This document shows, piece by piece, positions 36,333 through 45,681 of a DNA stretch of 64,000 nucleotides; within the stretch, counting starts at the first letter, position 1, and each line of letters opens with the position of its first letter. The notes beneath the pieces are model-generated. The model was not told the origin of the DNA. It saw only the letters and a program-made list of their open reading frames with translations, and made no database searches. Source of the stretch: Arthrobacter oryzae. GTDB lineage: Bacteria; Actinomycetota; Actinomycetes; Actinomycetales; Micrococcaceae. The stretch spans positions 1,178,001 through 1,242,000 of the forward strand of contig NZ_CP132204.1 of NCBI RefSeq assembly GCF_030718995.1, given 5' to 3'. A program made the translations under genes and the position numbers.

Positions 36333-38604
36333 AGCCCGGGGTGTTCGACTCCCTGGCCACGTTTTCCTTGTGGACCAGGGCGTTGGCCTCGGGGAAGTAC
36401 GCCGCGGCGCAGCCCTTCGCCGTCGGGTAGGCCACGAGGCGGAACTTGTCCGCCTGCCGGTCGTTCCCGCGGAACGTGCTGACCACGTCCACCAGGTCCC
36501 GGTCCTTGAAGCCGAGTTCGGCCAGGTCCTCCGGATGCACCAGGATCACCCGGCGCCCGTCCGAGATGCCGCGGTACCGGTCATCCACGCCGTAGAACGT
36601 GGTGTTGTACTGGTCGTGGCTGCGGATGGTCTGGAGGACCAGGTGGCCCTCCGGCGGTGTCAGGTATTCCAGCGGGCTGACCGTGAAGCGTCCGCGCCCG
36701 ATGTCCGTCTTGAAGGACCGTGTGTCGCGCGGCGGGTTGGGCAGCACGAAGCCGTTCTTGGTCCGGATCCGCTCGTTGAAGTCCTGGAAGCCCGGGATGA
36801 CGCGGGAGATGTGGTCCCGGACCACGTCATAGTCCGCGGCCATGGCCTTCCAGTCCACCGGGTGGTCCTCGCCGAAGGTGGCGTCGGCCATCCGGGCGAT
36901 GATCACCGGCTCCGCGAGCAGGTGGTCAGAGACCGGGTGGAGCCTGCCCTGGGTGGAGTGGACCACGGACATGGAGTCCTCCACGGACAGGAACTGGGCG
37001 CCGCCCGGGTGCTTGTCGTCCTTGTCCGTCCGGCCCAGCGTGGGCAGGATGAGCGAGGTGCGCCCGTGCACCACGTGGGACCGGTTCGGCTTGGTGGATA
37101 CATGCACGGTCAGGCCGATGCGCTGCATCCCGGCCTCCAGGGTTTCGGTGTCGGAGCAGGCCAGCGAGAAGTTCCCGCCCATGGACACAAAGACGTCCAC
37201 GTCGTCGCGTTCGAAGGCCTCCATCGCTTCCACGGCGTCGTAGCCGTGGCCGCGCGGTGACTGGATGTTGAACTCCTTGTCCAGTGCTTCGAGCAGCCAT
37301 TCCTTCGGCTTCTCCCAGATGCCCATGGTCCGGTCTCCCTGGACGTTGGAGTGCCCGCGGACCGGGCAGGCGCCGGCTCCGGGCTTGCCGAAGTTGCCCT
37401 GCAGGAGCAGGACGTTGACCATTTCCTTGATGGTGTCCACCGAGTGCGGCTGCTGCGTCACGCCCAGGGCCCAGCAGAAGATCGTGGCCTTGGACCGGAT
37501 CAGCATCCCGGCCACATCCTCAATCTGCTTCCGGGCCAGGCCGGTGGCCTTCTCAGTCTCGTCCCAGTCAAGCTCGCGGCGGGCCTCGCGGTACGCGTCG
37601 AACCCGTCAGTCTGGGCGTCAACGAAGGAACGGTCGACGACGGTGCCCGGGTTGCGTTCTTCCTCCGCCAGGAGCAGGTGGCCCAGCGCCTGGAACAGGG
37701 CCAGGTCCCCGCCCACCTTAATCTGCAGGTACTCGTCGGCAAGGGGCGTTCCGTGCCCCACCACGCCGGAGACGGTCTGCGGGTCCTTGAAATTGAACAG
37801 GCCGGCCTCAGGCAGCGGATTCACCGCCACCACTTTGCCGCCCTTGTCCTTGCACTCCTTCAGCGCAGACAGCATCCGGGGATGGTTGGTGCCTGGGTTC
37901 TGGCCGACCACGAAGATGAGCTCCGAGTCGTGGATGTCATCCAGTGACACGGTGCCCTTGCCGATGCCGATGGTCGGGTTCAGCGCGGAGCCCGAGGATT
38001 CGTGGCACATGTTCGAGCAGTCGGGCAGGTTGTTGGTGCCCAGGGCCCGCGCGAACAGCTGGTACATGAACGCCGTCTCATTCGCCGTGCGCCCGGAGGT
38101 GTAGAAGACGCAGCGGTCCGGCGTGCTGGCCCGGACGTGCTCCCCGATCAGCTCGAAGGCGTCCGCCCAGGAGATCGGAGAGTAGTGGGTTTCACCTTCG
38201 CGGATCACCACCGGTTCACTGAGCCTGCCCTGGTTGCCCAGCCAGTACTCCGTCTTCCCGGACAATTCGGCGATGGAATGCCTGGCCCAGAACTCGGCAC
38301 CCACCGTCCTGAGGGTGTTCTCCTCGGCCACGGCCTTGGCGCCGTTCTCACAGAACTCGGCCGTCTTGCGTTTCTTGTCCGATTCGGGCCAGGCGCAGCC
38401 CGGGCAGTCGAACCCGCCGCGCTGGTTCAGCCGCAGCATCGAATGCACGGTCCGCGACACCCCTGCCTGGGACACGGCGCGCTCCAGCGCAACCATCACT
38501 GCCTTGACTCCGGCGGCTTCCTTCTTCGGAGCGTGGACTTCGAGGTTGTCCTCGTTGATGTCCTCGACCGGGGCGGGCTGCCTGCCGAACTTCAAAGGAT
38601 TCAC
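36271..38604 (-). CDS. FdhF/YdeP-type molybdopterin oxidoreductase, probable formate dehydrogenase (copy 2)
   Basis: 777 aa from GTG 38604, which overlaps the stop of the MBL gene (GTGA). Same family as the protein at 21342: GFDCPGCAWPESDKK, AEFCENGAKAVAEE, NNLPDCSNMCHESSG, GHSNVQGDRTMGI, LRSHDQYNTT replaced here by IRSHDQYNTTFYG. It is the last gene of the operon mscR-MBL-fdh and would oxidise the formate released from S-formylmycothiol. A longer upstream frame exists but runs through the MBL gene and is not coding. Confidence 0.9.
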   Translation of the reverse strand: MNPLKFGRQPAPVEDINEDNLEVHAPKKEAAGVKAVMVALERAVSQAGVSRTVHSMLRLNQRGGFDCPGCAWPESDKKRKTAEFCENGAKAVAEENTLRTVGAEFWARHSIAELSGKTEYWLGNQGRLSEPVVIREGETHYSPISWADAFELIGEHVRASTPDRCVFYTSGRTANETAFMYQLFARALGTNNLPDCSNMCHESSGSALNPTIGIGKGTVSLDDIHDSELIFVVGQNPGTNHPRMLSALKECKDKGGKVVAVNPLPEAGLFNFKDPQTVSGVVGHGTPLADEYLQIKVGGDLALFQALGHLLLAEEERNPGTVVDRSFVDAQTDGFDAYREARRELDWDETEKATGLARKQIEDVAGMLIRSKATIFCWALGVTQQPHSVDTIKEMVNVLLLQGNFGKPGAGACPVRGHSNVQGDRTMGIWEKPKEWLLEALDKEFNIQSPRGHGYDAVEAMEAFERDDVDVFVSMGGNFSLACSDTETLEAGMQRIGLTVHVSTKPNRSHVVHGRTSLILPTLGRTDKDDKHPGGAQFLSVEDSMSVVHSTQGRLHPVSDHLLAEPVIIARMADATFGEDHPVDWKAMAADYDVVRDHISRVIPGFQDFNERIRTKNGFVLPNPPRDTRSFKTDIGRGRFTVSPLEYLTPPEGHLVLQTIRSHDQYNTTFYGVDDRYRGISDGRRVILVHPEDLAELGFKDRDLVDVVSTFRGNDRQADKFRLVAYPTAKGCAAAYFPEANALVHKENVARESNTPGFKAMFVRFVPHAPADSGMPQ

Positions 38605-39221
38605 TGGTCCACCTTGGCCAGCGTTTCGCGCTCGGCCCCGATGGTGGTGTTGTCGCCGTGGCCGGTGCGGACCACGGTTTCGGCAGGCAGCGTCAGCAGC
38701 CGTTCGCGGATGGAGGCCAGGATGGTGGGGTAGTCGCTGTAGGACCTGCCCGTGGCACCCGGGCCGCCGTTGAACAGGGTGTCCCCGGTGAACACGGTGC
38801 TTTCGGACTCCAGGACGAAGCACGTGGAGCCCGGCGAATGCCCGGGGGTGTGCAGGGCGCGCAGCGTGGCCCCGCCCACCTGGAACACGTCGCCGTCCGC
38901 CAGCTCGCGGTCCGGTTTGACGTCCGGGTAGACCTGCTCCCACAGCACCAGGTCGTCAGGGTGCAGGTAGATCGGCGCGTCCACGGCCTCGGCCACGGCA
39001 CGTGCCGCCCCGATGTGGTCGTTGTGGGCGTGCGTCAGCAGGATGGCCAGGACCTTCCGGCCGCGGACCTGGTTGATGATCGCTTCGGCGTCGTGCGGGG
39101 AGTCGATGATCACGCATTCGTCACCGTTCCCCACGATCCAGACGTTGTTGTCCACGTCCCAGGTGCCGCCGTCGAGCGAAAACGTTCCCGAGGTGACCAG
39201 GTTCTCGATGGTGACGCTCAT
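38601..39221 (-). CDS. Metallo-beta-lactamase-fold hydrolase linked to MscR
   Basis: 206 aa. Metal ligands in [18 protein letters not shown], the [12 protein letters not shown] motif and a later TGDTLF. An MBL-fold gene next to mscR is also seen in mycobacteria (Rv2260 beside Rv2259), and hydrolysis of S-formylmycothiol to formate and mycothiol is the natural role. Start overlaps the mscR stop by 4 nt; its own stop overlaps the fdh start by 4 nt. Confidence 0.88.
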   Translation of the reverse strand: MSVTIENLVTSGTFSLDGGTWDVDNNVWIVGNGDECVIIDSPHDAEAIINQVRGRKVLAILLTHAHNDHIGAARAVAEAVDAPIYLHPDDLVLWEQVYPDVKPDRELADGDVFQVGGATLRALHTPGHSPGSTCFVLESESTVFTGDTLFNGGPGATGRSYSDYPTILASIRERLLTLPAETVVRTGHGDNTTIGAERETLAKVDQ

Positions 39222-40360
39222 ACGGCCGCTTCTTCCTGGGCGGCCGCGGTGGCGGTGACGGTTTCAGCGCCCGGGTGGATTTCCACGACTGACCGCAGCA
39301 CCTTGCCCTCATGCATCTTGCCGAAGGCCTCCTCCACCTGGTCGATGGTGATGCGTTCGGTCACGAAGGCGTCCAGGTCCAGGTTGCCCAGCTTGTAATG
39401 CTGCACCAGCATGGGGAAGTCACGGGACGGCAGGCAGTCGCCGTACCACGAGGACTTCAGGGATCCGCCGCGGCCAAAGACGTCCAGCAGCGGCAGTTCG
39501 AGCTTCATGTCCGGCGTCGGAACGCCCACCAGCACCACGCGGCCGGCGAGGTCGCGTGCGTAGAACGCCTGCTTGTACGTTTCCGGGCGGCCCACCGCTT
39601 CAATCACGACGTCGGCGCCCTTGCCGCCGGTCAGCGCCCGGATGGCTTCGATGGGATCTTCCTTGCTGGAGTCCACGCCGTGGGTGGCGCCCAGGGACTT
39701 GGCCATTTCCACCTTGTTGGCGTCGATGTCCACCGCAATGATGGTGGTGGCGCCGGCCAGCTTTGCGCCAGCGATCGCGGCGATGCCCACGCCGCCGCAG
39801 CCGATCACGGCCACGGATTCGCCGCGCTTGACCTCACCGGTGTTAATCGCGGCGCCAATGCCTGCCATGACACCGCAGCCGAGGAGCCCGACGGCGGCCG
39901 GATCGGCGTCGTCGTCCACCTTGGTGCACTGCCCGGCGGCGACGAGCGTCTTCTCCGCGAACGCCCCGATACCCAGGGCAGGCGACAGCACCGTGCCGTC
40001 CTCGAGCGTCATCTTCTGGGTGGCGTTGTGCGTGTCGAAGCAGTACTGCGGCTGGCCCTTGGCACAGGCACGGCATTCGCCGCACACCGCACGCCAGTTC
40101 AGGATTACCCGGTCGCCGGGGGCCACTTCGGTGACGTCCGGGCCGACGGCGCTGACCACACCGGTGGCCTCATGGCCCAGCAGGATGGGGAAATCGTCGG
40201 TGATTCCGCCCTGCTTGTAGTGCAGGTCAGTGTGGCAGACGCCGCAGGTGAGGATGTCCACCAGTGCCTCGCCCGGTCCGGGATCCGGCACCAGGATGGT
40301 CTCCACCGAGACCGGAGCGTTCTTTTCCTTGGCAATGACGGCTTTTACTTTGTGAACCAT
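39218..40360 (-). CDS. mscR: S-(hydroxymethyl)mycothiol dehydrogenase
   Basis: 380 aa from ATG 40360. Class III-like alcohol dehydrogenase that oxidises S-hydroxymethylmycothiol (formaldehyde + mycothiol). Catalytic zinc in [14 protein letters not shown] with LGHEATGVV, structural zinc in [15 protein letters not shown], nucleotide motif [19 protein letters not shown]. First gene of a three-gene operon that would take formaldehyde to CO2. The Ala/Glu-rich end ([12 protein letters not shown]) is an unremarkable tail. Confidence 0.93.
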   Translation of the reverse strand: MVHKVKAVIAKEKNAPVSVETILVPDPGPGEALVDILTCGVCHTDLHYKQGGITDDFPILLGHEATGVVSAVGPDVTEVAPGDRVILNWRAVCGECRACAKGQPQYCFDTHNATQKMTLEDGTVLSPALGIGAFAEKTLVAAGQCTKVDDDADPAAVGLLGCGVMAGIGAAINTGEVKRGESVAVIGCGGVGIAAIAGAKLAGATTIIAVDIDANKVEMAKSLGATHGVDSSKEDPIEAIRALTGGKGADVVIEAVGRPETYKQAFYARDLAGRVVLVGVPTPDMKLELPLLDVFGRGGSLKSSWYGDCLPSRDFPMLVQHYKLGNLDLDAFVTERITIDQVEEAFGKMHEGKVLRSVVEIHPGAETVTATAAAQEEAAV

Positions 40361-40783
40361 GATTCGTGTGTTCCTTTCCTGAGCCCGGAAGGACTCGTTG
40401 GCAACGGCACCCGTTGCCAATCTAGCTCGTTCAGCACGCCCAGCGGGGACATTGCATTCCCAAATTGCGCATTAAACAACACGATGCACATAACGCGTAC
40501 TTGAAATATCGCAGTCGTCCCACGAGGGCGTCAAGGGATCTCCGCATTGATGAATTCATGCGCGGGAAGGGATCACAGCCTCACGCCGCAATCTGCAACC
40601 TGGTCACATTCAGTGCAACAAATCCGCGGCGGCGTGTCGCTCCCGCCCGAAGCTAGCCCAGGTCCACTCCAAGATAAAACTCCATAATTCCGAAACCCAG
40701 AGGTATTGACTGTGTCACACATCACCCCTAGTCTGGTGCAACAGCGTTGCGCTGAATGCAACCCCAACAACTTTGGTGGATAC
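40361..40783. other. 423-bp divergent region between mscR and the MHS transporter
   Basis: Holds the mscR ribosome site (AAAGGAA) on the left and the promoter/operator of the transporter on the right (40706-40763). The middle (about 40430-40650) shows no convincing gene. Confidence 0.6.
40706..40763 (+). promoter_or_regulatory. Sigma-70-type promoter with GCAACA/GTTGC operator
   Basis: TTGACT (40706-40711), 17-bp spacer, TAGTCT (40729-40734). Immediately downstream lies GCAACAGCGTTGC (40738-40750), an inverted repeat, followed by another GCAAC at 40758. The position just after the -10 box suggests repression, possibly by the IclR protein encoded at 43581. Confidence 0.65.
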
Positions 40784-42187
40784 ATGAGTAACGAAACTTC
40801 CTCTCCCGCTCCTGCGGGAGACCTGGGCGCGGAGCCTAATGGCATGCATGAGGACCGCACCGCCCGCCGCAGCACGTTGAGCGGCCAGAAATTCGAACCG
40901 GCTGACAATGACGTCAGCAAGGAAACCCGCCGCAGGGTCATCGCGGCCAGCTTCATCGGCAATTTCGTCGAGTGGTTTGACTATGCCGTGTACGGCTACC
41001 TCGCCGTCACGATCGCGACGGTCTTCTTTCCTGAGTCAGATCCACAGACCGGGCTTCTGCTGACTTTCGCCCTGTTCGCGATCTCGTTCCTGGTGCGGCC
41101 GCTTGGCGGGTTCGTCTGGGGCCACATCGGTGACAGGGTGGGCCGGCGGACGGCTCTGTCGCTTTCCATCCTGATCATGTCCGGTGCGACGTTCTGCATC
41201 GCCCTCATTCCGGGCTATGACACCATCGGCATCTGGGCCCCGGTCCTGCTTCTGATCATCAGGGTCATCCAGGGCTTCTCAGCCTCAGGCGAGTACGCCG
41301 GGGCCTCGGCATTCCTGGTGGAGTACGCCCCCGCCAACAAGCGCGGCCTCTACGCCGCCGTGGTTCCCGCGAGCACTGCAGCAGGCTTGCTCCTTGGTTC
41401 CCTGATGGCGGGCCTGCTGACGGTCCTGCTCAGTTCCGATGCGATGCACAGCTGGGGTTGGCGCCTGCCGTTCCTGCTGGCGGCCCCGATGGGCCTGATC
41501 GGACGCTACATCCGCACCAAGCTGGAAGACACCCCCGTCTTCCGCGAAATGGCAGCCGAGGACGAGGCCGTCAAGGCGCCTGTTTCCAGCCTCTTCCGGA
41601 ACCACTGGCGGCAGCTGCTGCAGGCGGTCGGAGCTGTGCTGCTGAACGCCGTCGGCTTCTACGTGATCCTCAGCTACATGCCCACGTACCTGTCCTCGGA
41701 GCTGGGCCTCGGCGAGACCGAGTCCTTCCTGGCCACCACCATCGCGCTGCTGACCTACATCGGTTTCATCTTCCTGACAGGGATGCTTTCGGACCGTTAC
41801 GGTCGCAAGAAGGTGCTCATCTCAGCCTCCGTCAGCTTCATCCTGCTGACCGTGCCCGCGTTCGCACTGCTGGGAACCGGTAATTTCCTGGTGATCGTCC
41901 TGGTCCAGATCCTGCTCGGCGCCATGCTCACGCTCAACGACGGGACGCTCCCCAGCTTCCTGGCCGAAATGTTCCCCACCCGGGTCCGGTACAGCGGCTT
42001 CGCGGTCAGCTTCAACCTCTCCAACGCCCTGTTCGGCGGCACCGCCCCATTCATGGCAACCCTCCTGATCGCGGCCACCGCCAGCGACCTGGCGCCGGCC
42101 TGGTACCTGGTTGCCGCGGCAGTCATCTCCCTGGTCGCCGTCGCGCTCTCCAGGGAAACCTGCAAAGAACCGCTGCGCCACGAGTAA
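40784..42187 (+). CDS. MFS transporter of the metabolite:H+ symporter (ProP-like) family
   Basis: 467 aa, 12 predicted membrane spans. Motifs include FIGNFVEWFDYAVYGYLAV in the first span, GDRVGRRTALSLSILIMSG, and the RVIQGFSASGEYAGASAFLVE segment (RVIQGFSASGEYAGAS) typical of the MHS/ProP branch. ATG 40784 was chosen because the upstream residues overlap the promoter. It lies 62 bp before creatinase, so import of creatine or a related compound such as betaine is the best inference. Confidence 0.88.
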   Translation: MSNETSSPAPAGDLGAEPNGMHEDRTARRSTLSGQKFEPADNDVSKETRRRVIAASFIGNFVEWFDYAVYGYLAVTIATVFFPESDPQTGLLLTFALFAISFLVRPLGGFVWGHIGDRVGRRTALSLSILIMSGATFCIALIPGYDTIGIWAPVLLLIIRVIQGFSASGEYAGASAFLVEYAPANKRGLYAAVVPASTAAGLLLGSLMAGLLTVLLSSDAMHSWGWRLPFLLAAPMGLIGRYIRTKLEDTPVFREMAAEDEAVKAPVSSLFRNHWRQLLQAVGAVLLNAVGFYVILSYMPTYLSSELGLGETESFLATTIALLTYIGFIFLTGMLSDRYGRKKVLISASVSFILLTVPAFALLGTGNFLVIVLVQILLGAMLTLNDGTLPSFLAEMFPTRVRYSGFAVSFNLSNALFGGTAPFMATLLIAATASDLAPAWYLVAAAVISLVAVALSRETCKEPLRHE

Positions 42188-42249
42188 CCACAAATCCTTT
42201 TCCACTTCTCCCATCTCAAGTAACTGCACCACAGAAAGGCACCACCACA

Positions 42250-43506
42250 ATGACCACCACAGCATCCGAGAACGCAACGTCCGTCGCCGAACTGGAGCGC
42301 CTCAAAGTCCTCAAGAACGGCGACAAGGTCAAGCTGACCTTCTCCGATACGGAGTTTGAACGCCGCCTCGCCGGCCTGCGCCGCATCATGGCCGAGAAGG
42401 ACCTGGACGCCGTCGTCCTGACCAGCTACCACTCCATCAAGTACTACTCCGACTTCCTGTTCACCACCTTCGGCCGCTCCTACGCCATGGTGGTCACCAA
42501 GGACGACAACGTCACCGTCACCGCAAACATCGACGCCGGCATGCCCTGGCGCCGCAGCTTCGGCGACAACATCGTCTACACGGACTGGCGCCGGGACAAC
42601 TACATCTTCGCCATCCAGGAAGTGCTGCGCACCCGCGGCATCAACCCCCGCAGGCTCGGCGTCGAGGACGATTCCCTGCCGCTGGACAACCGCAACAAGA
42701 TCCAGGCCGCCTTCCCGTCGGCAACCCTTGTGGACGTGGCCCAGGCGGCCATGCGCCAGCGCATGATCAAGTCCGCTGAGGAGATCGAGGTCATCAAGCA
42801 CGGGGCACGCATCGGCGACCTCGGCGGCGAGGCCATCCGCAATGCCATCACCGCGGGGATCACCGAGTACGAGGTCGCCCTGATCGGCACCGAAGCCATG
42901 GTCCACGAGATCGCCCGGACCTTCCCGGATTCCGAGATCCGCGACACTTGGGTCTGGTTCCAGTCCGGCATCAACACCGACGGCGCGCACAACTGGGCCA
43001 CCACCCGCAAGATCCAGGAACACGACATCCTGTCGCTGAACTGCTTCCCCATGACCTCCGGCTACTACACGGCACTGGAACGCACACTGTTCTACGGCGA
43101 ACCGGATGCCCGCTCGCTGGAACTGTGGAACATCAACGTGGAAGTCCACAAGCGCGGCCTGGAACTGATCAAGCCCGGCGCCGTCTGCAAGGACATTGCC
43201 GCTGAACTGAACGAGATCTACGTCGGCTACGGCCTCCTGGCCAACCGCACGTTCGGCTACGGCCACTCCTTCGGCGTCCTCAGCCACTACTACGGCCGCG
43301 AAGCAGGGCTGGAGCTCCGCGAGGACATCGACACGGTGCTGGAACCCGGCATGGTGGTTTCCATGGAGCCGATGATCACGGTCATGGACGGCGAGCCCGG
43401 CGCCGGCGGCTACCGCGAGCACGACATCCTGGTGGTGGGCGAGGACGGCGCGGAGAACATCACCAAGTTCCCGTTCGGTCCGGAATACAACATCATCGGC
43501 GCATAG
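42250..43506 (+). CDS. Creatinase (creatine amidinohydrolase)
   Basis: 418 aa, pita-bread fold of the M24 family without protease function. It matches the Pseudomonas creatinase pattern throughout: TSYHSIKYYSDFLF, NIDAGMPWRRS, WFQSGINTDGAHN, LSLNCFPMTSGYYTALERT, FGYGHSFGVLSHYYGREAG and VSMEPMITV, the last two with catalytic/substrate-binding His and Glu residues. It cleaves creatine to sarcosine and urea; sarcosine then enters the sox operon. Followed by a strong terminator. Confidence 0.93.
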   Translation: MTTTASENATSVAELERLKVLKNGDKVKLTFSDTEFERRLAGLRRIMAEKDLDAVVLTSYHSIKYYSDFLFTTFGRSYAMVVTKDDNVTVTANIDAGMPWRRSFGDNIVYTDWRRDNYIFAIQEVLRTRGINPRRLGVEDDSLPLDNRNKIQAAFPSATLVDVAQAAMRQRMIKSAEEIEVIKHGARIGDLGGEAIRNAITAGITEYEVALIGTEAMVHEIARTFPDSEIRDTWVWFQSGINTDGAHNWATTRKIQEHDILSLNCFPMTSGYYTALERTLFYGEPDARSLELWNINVEVHKRGLELIKPGAVCKDIAAELNEIYVGYGLLANRTFGYGHSFGVLSHYYGREAGLELREDIDTVLEPGMVVSMEPMITVMDGEPGAGGYREHDILVVGEDGAENITKFPFGPEYNIIGA

Positions 43507-43530
43507 CCGGCACTGGTTTTGCCCTCACCC

Positions 43531-43565
43531 GAAAGCGGCGCCACGTACTTCGTGGCGCCGCTTTC
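43531..43565 (+). terminator. Terminator hairpin after creatinase
   Basis: GAAAGCGGCGCCACG pairs with CGTGGCGCCGCTTTC (15 bp, 5-nt loop) 24 nt after the stop. Confidence 0.85.
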
Positions 43566-43580
43566 CGGCTTACATACGGA

Positions 43581-44402
43581 ATGATGGTGGACACCATGAC
43601 CTCTGCAGATGCTCCCGAAACCAGCAGCAACGGCGACGCCAAGGGCACGTCCGTCATCGTCAACGCCATCGCCGTGCTGCGATGTTTTACCGCTGACGAG
43701 CCGCTGCTGGGCGTCACCGAGATCGCCAACCGCGTAGGCCTGCACAAGAGCACCGTTTCCCGCATCCTGGCCACGTTCGAGCAGGAACACCTGGTGGAGC
43801 GCGATCCTGAGACCCGCAGGTTCCGCCTGGGCCTGGGGCTTATCGCCGTCGCAGGGCCGCTGCTGGCCGAACTCGAAGAGCGCCGCGTGGCCTACCCCGT
43901 CCTGCGTGAACTCACGGAGCAGACCGGCGAAACGAGCGCCCTCATGGTGTGGAACGGGTCCGAGTCGATGTGCGTGGAGCAGATCGCCAGCCATCACCAG
44001 ATCAAGCACACCACCCCGCTGGGCGCGCGGTACAGGGATGCCCTCAGCGCTTCGGTGCAGGTCTTCCTCGCCGCCGAGCCGGCCGAGCGCGTGCGGGTAC
44101 TGCTCCGCAGCGGCGAAATTGCCCATCCCGGCCTGGACGACACCAGCCTCGAGGCCTACCTGATCCGGCTCGGTGACGTGGCCCGGCGCGGCTGGGCGAC
44201 CAACTACGGCGAGTCGTCACTGGACGAAGTGGGTCTGGCCGCCCCCGTTTACGACCACCGCGGCGACATCGTGGCAGCAGTCCTCATCCCGGCCCCGCGC
44301 TTCCGGGTATCCCCGGACACGCTGCAGCGACTCGGGGAATCCTGCAAGGCAGCCGCAGACCGGGTCACTGCCCGCCTCGGCGGCTCCGCCCCCTCCCGCT
44401 AA
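43581..44402 (+). CDS. IclR-family transcriptional regulator
   Basis: 273 aa from ATG 43581; ATG 43596 has a better ribosome site (GGTGG). Winged helix (VIVNAIAVLRCFTADEP; RVGLHKSTVSRILATFE) and effector domain (YRDALSASVQVFLAAEPAE; DEVGLAAPVYDHRGDIVAA). Follows creatinase and precedes the uraD-uraH genes, so it could serve either. An IclR-type dyad is seen before uraD (44700-44714). Confidence 0.9.
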   Translation: MMVDTMTSADAPETSSNGDAKGTSVIVNAIAVLRCFTADEPLLGVTEIANRVGLHKSTVSRILATFEQEHLVERDPETRRFRLGLGLIAVAGPLLAELEERRVAYPVLRELTEQTGETSALMVWNGSESMCVEQIASHHQIKHTTPLGARYRDALSASVQVFLAAEPAERVRVLLRSGEIAHPGLDDTSLEAYLIRLGDVARRGWATNYGESSLDEVGLAAPVYDHRGDIVAAVLIPAPRFRVSPDTLQRLGESCKAAADRVTARLGGSAPSR

Positions 44403-44403
44403 G

Positions 44404-44546
44404 ACGCTCTCTCACTTCCTGACGGTTTTTCCCCAACGCTCTCTCACTTCCCGCCGGTTTTTAATCGACGCTCTCTCACTTCCAGTCTGGGACGCCCTCA
44501 GGGTGAGAGAGCGTCCCGGTTAAAGCGGCGTCAAGTGAGAGAGCGT
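44404..44546. repeat. Second 32-nt-periodic array of ACGCTCTCTCACTT
   Basis: Forward copies begin at 44404, 44436 and 44468 (32 nt apart each). Inverted copies align to 44501 (first two bases differ) and 44533, again 32 nt apart. Spacers are 18 nt; two contain CGGTTTTT. Same 3-forward/2-inverted layout as 6159-6291, but with a larger central gap (19 against 9 nt). Lies just after the IclR gene. Confidence 0.9.
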
Positions 44547-44827
44547 CAGGGGGATGATGCGGAAAAGGAACCGGGTCCGGACCATGACCCAGAGCAGGCC
44601 CACGGCCTAGCGGAGCGGATCGCCTCGGCCCGGAGTGGGGTACTCTCTTGACACTGGCCGCACATCTCGGGTTGACTATTACGCATGCTGAAATAACAGT
44701 TCCATGATGTGGAATGCAGTCGGCGTGCGGGGTAGGGATGATCCGTACACCACTGCAGCGGGGCATTCCCCTTTTCCGCATAGCCGACGCCATGGATGCC
44801 AGCATTTTGCACGAGGGATGAACAAGC
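44547..44827. other. Upstream region of uraD
   Basis: About 280 bp with TTGACT at 44672, an AT-rich stretch after it and the dyad at 44700. No gene seen. Confidence 0.6.
44700..44714. promoter_or_regulatory. Dyad TTCCA-TGATG-TGGAA before uraD
   Basis: Perfect 5-bp arms around a 5-bp centre, of the type bound by IclR-family regulators of purine catabolism. Sits 114 nt before the uraD start. Confidence 0.55.
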
Positions 44828-45325
44828 ATGCAGCTTGCCGTATTCAACGGGGCGGACCGCGCGGAAGTCACCGCGGCACTTCGCCCCTGCATCGACGTCC
44901 AGCGCTGGGTGGACCAGATCGCGGATGCCCGCCCGTTTGCCAGCAGCGAGGCGCTGCTGGACTTCGCCCGCAACGCCGCCGACCCGTTCACCCCGGACGA
45001 GGTGGAGTCGGCCATGGCCCACCACCCGCGGATCGGGGAACGGCCCGCCGCCTCCACCGCCGAGGCGTCCATGTCCCGCTCCGAACAGGCCGGCGTGGAT
45101 CCCGCGGACCGGGACATCACTACGGCGCTGGCCGAGGGGAACCGGGCCTACGAGGAAAAGTTCGGCAGGGTGTTCCTGATCCGTGCAGCCGGGCGGACCG
45201 CACCGGAAATCCTGGCAGCGCTGCACGAGCGCCTCAACCACACAGCCGGCGAAGAAGACGCCATAGTCGCCCAGCAGCTGCGCGAAATCGCCCTGCTCCG
45301 GCTCGAAGGAGTGATCAGCGAATGA
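44828..45325 (+). CDS. uraD: OHCU decarboxylase
   Basis: 165 aa; decarboxylates 2-oxo-4-hydroxy-4-carboxy-5-ureidoimidazoline to S-allantoin, the last step of urate breakdown. The signature HHPRIGERP is present with the upstream histidine (MAHH), and RVFLIRAAGRTAPEIL matches the family C-terminal half. Stop overlaps the uraH start (ATGA). No urate oxidase lies inside the window. Confidence 0.92.
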   Translation: MQLAVFNGADRAEVTAALRPCIDVQRWVDQIADARPFASSEALLDFARNAADPFTPDEVESAMAHHPRIGERPAASTAEASMSRSEQAGVDPADRDITTALAEGNRAYEEKFGRVFLIRAAGRTAPEILAALHERLNHTAGEEDAIVAQQLREIALLRLEGVISE

Positions 45326-45663
45326 CCGTTTCACAGGTGACCACCCACATCCTGGACACCGGGGCCGGACGCCCGGCTGCCGGCGTCGCCGTCGTACTTT
45401 ACGCGCGCGACGGCGGCGGCTGGAACCTCGTCGCTTCGGGCGCCACCGATGCGGACGGCAGGGCGAAGGACCTGGGTCCGGAGCTCCTCCCGGCCGGAAC
45501 ATACCGGCTGAACTTCGCCACGGGCGCCTACTACGAGGGACTGGGCACGGCCACGTTCTTCCCGGAGGTGGACCTGGTGTTCACCGTGTCCGACGCCGGC
45601 GAGCACTACCACGTGCCGCTGCTGCTGAGCCCGTTCGCCTACTCGACGTACCGCGGCAGCTGA
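45322..45663 (+). CDS. uraH: 5-hydroxyisourate hydrolase
   Basis: 113 aa, transthyretin-like. N-terminal VTTHILDTGAGRPAAGV and the C-terminal tetrapeptide YRGS with preceding HYHVPLLLSPFAYST are diagnostic. Hydrolyses 5-hydroxyisourate to OHCU, the substrate of UraD. Translationally coupled to uraD. Confidence 0.95.
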   Translation: MTVSQVTTHILDTGAGRPAAGVAVVLYARDGGGWNLVASGATDADGRAKDLGPELLPAGTYRLNFATGAYYEGLGTATFFPEVDLVFTVSDAGEHYHVPLLLSPFAYSTYRGS

Positions 45664-45681
45664 TCCGCCCAACCCTCTTAC

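Noticed and set aside
38605..38943. Extended N-terminus of the second formate dehydrogenase
   Set aside because: The region is the antisense-free coding sequence of the MBL hydrolase in another frame, and GTG 38604 overlaps its stop as in coupled genes.
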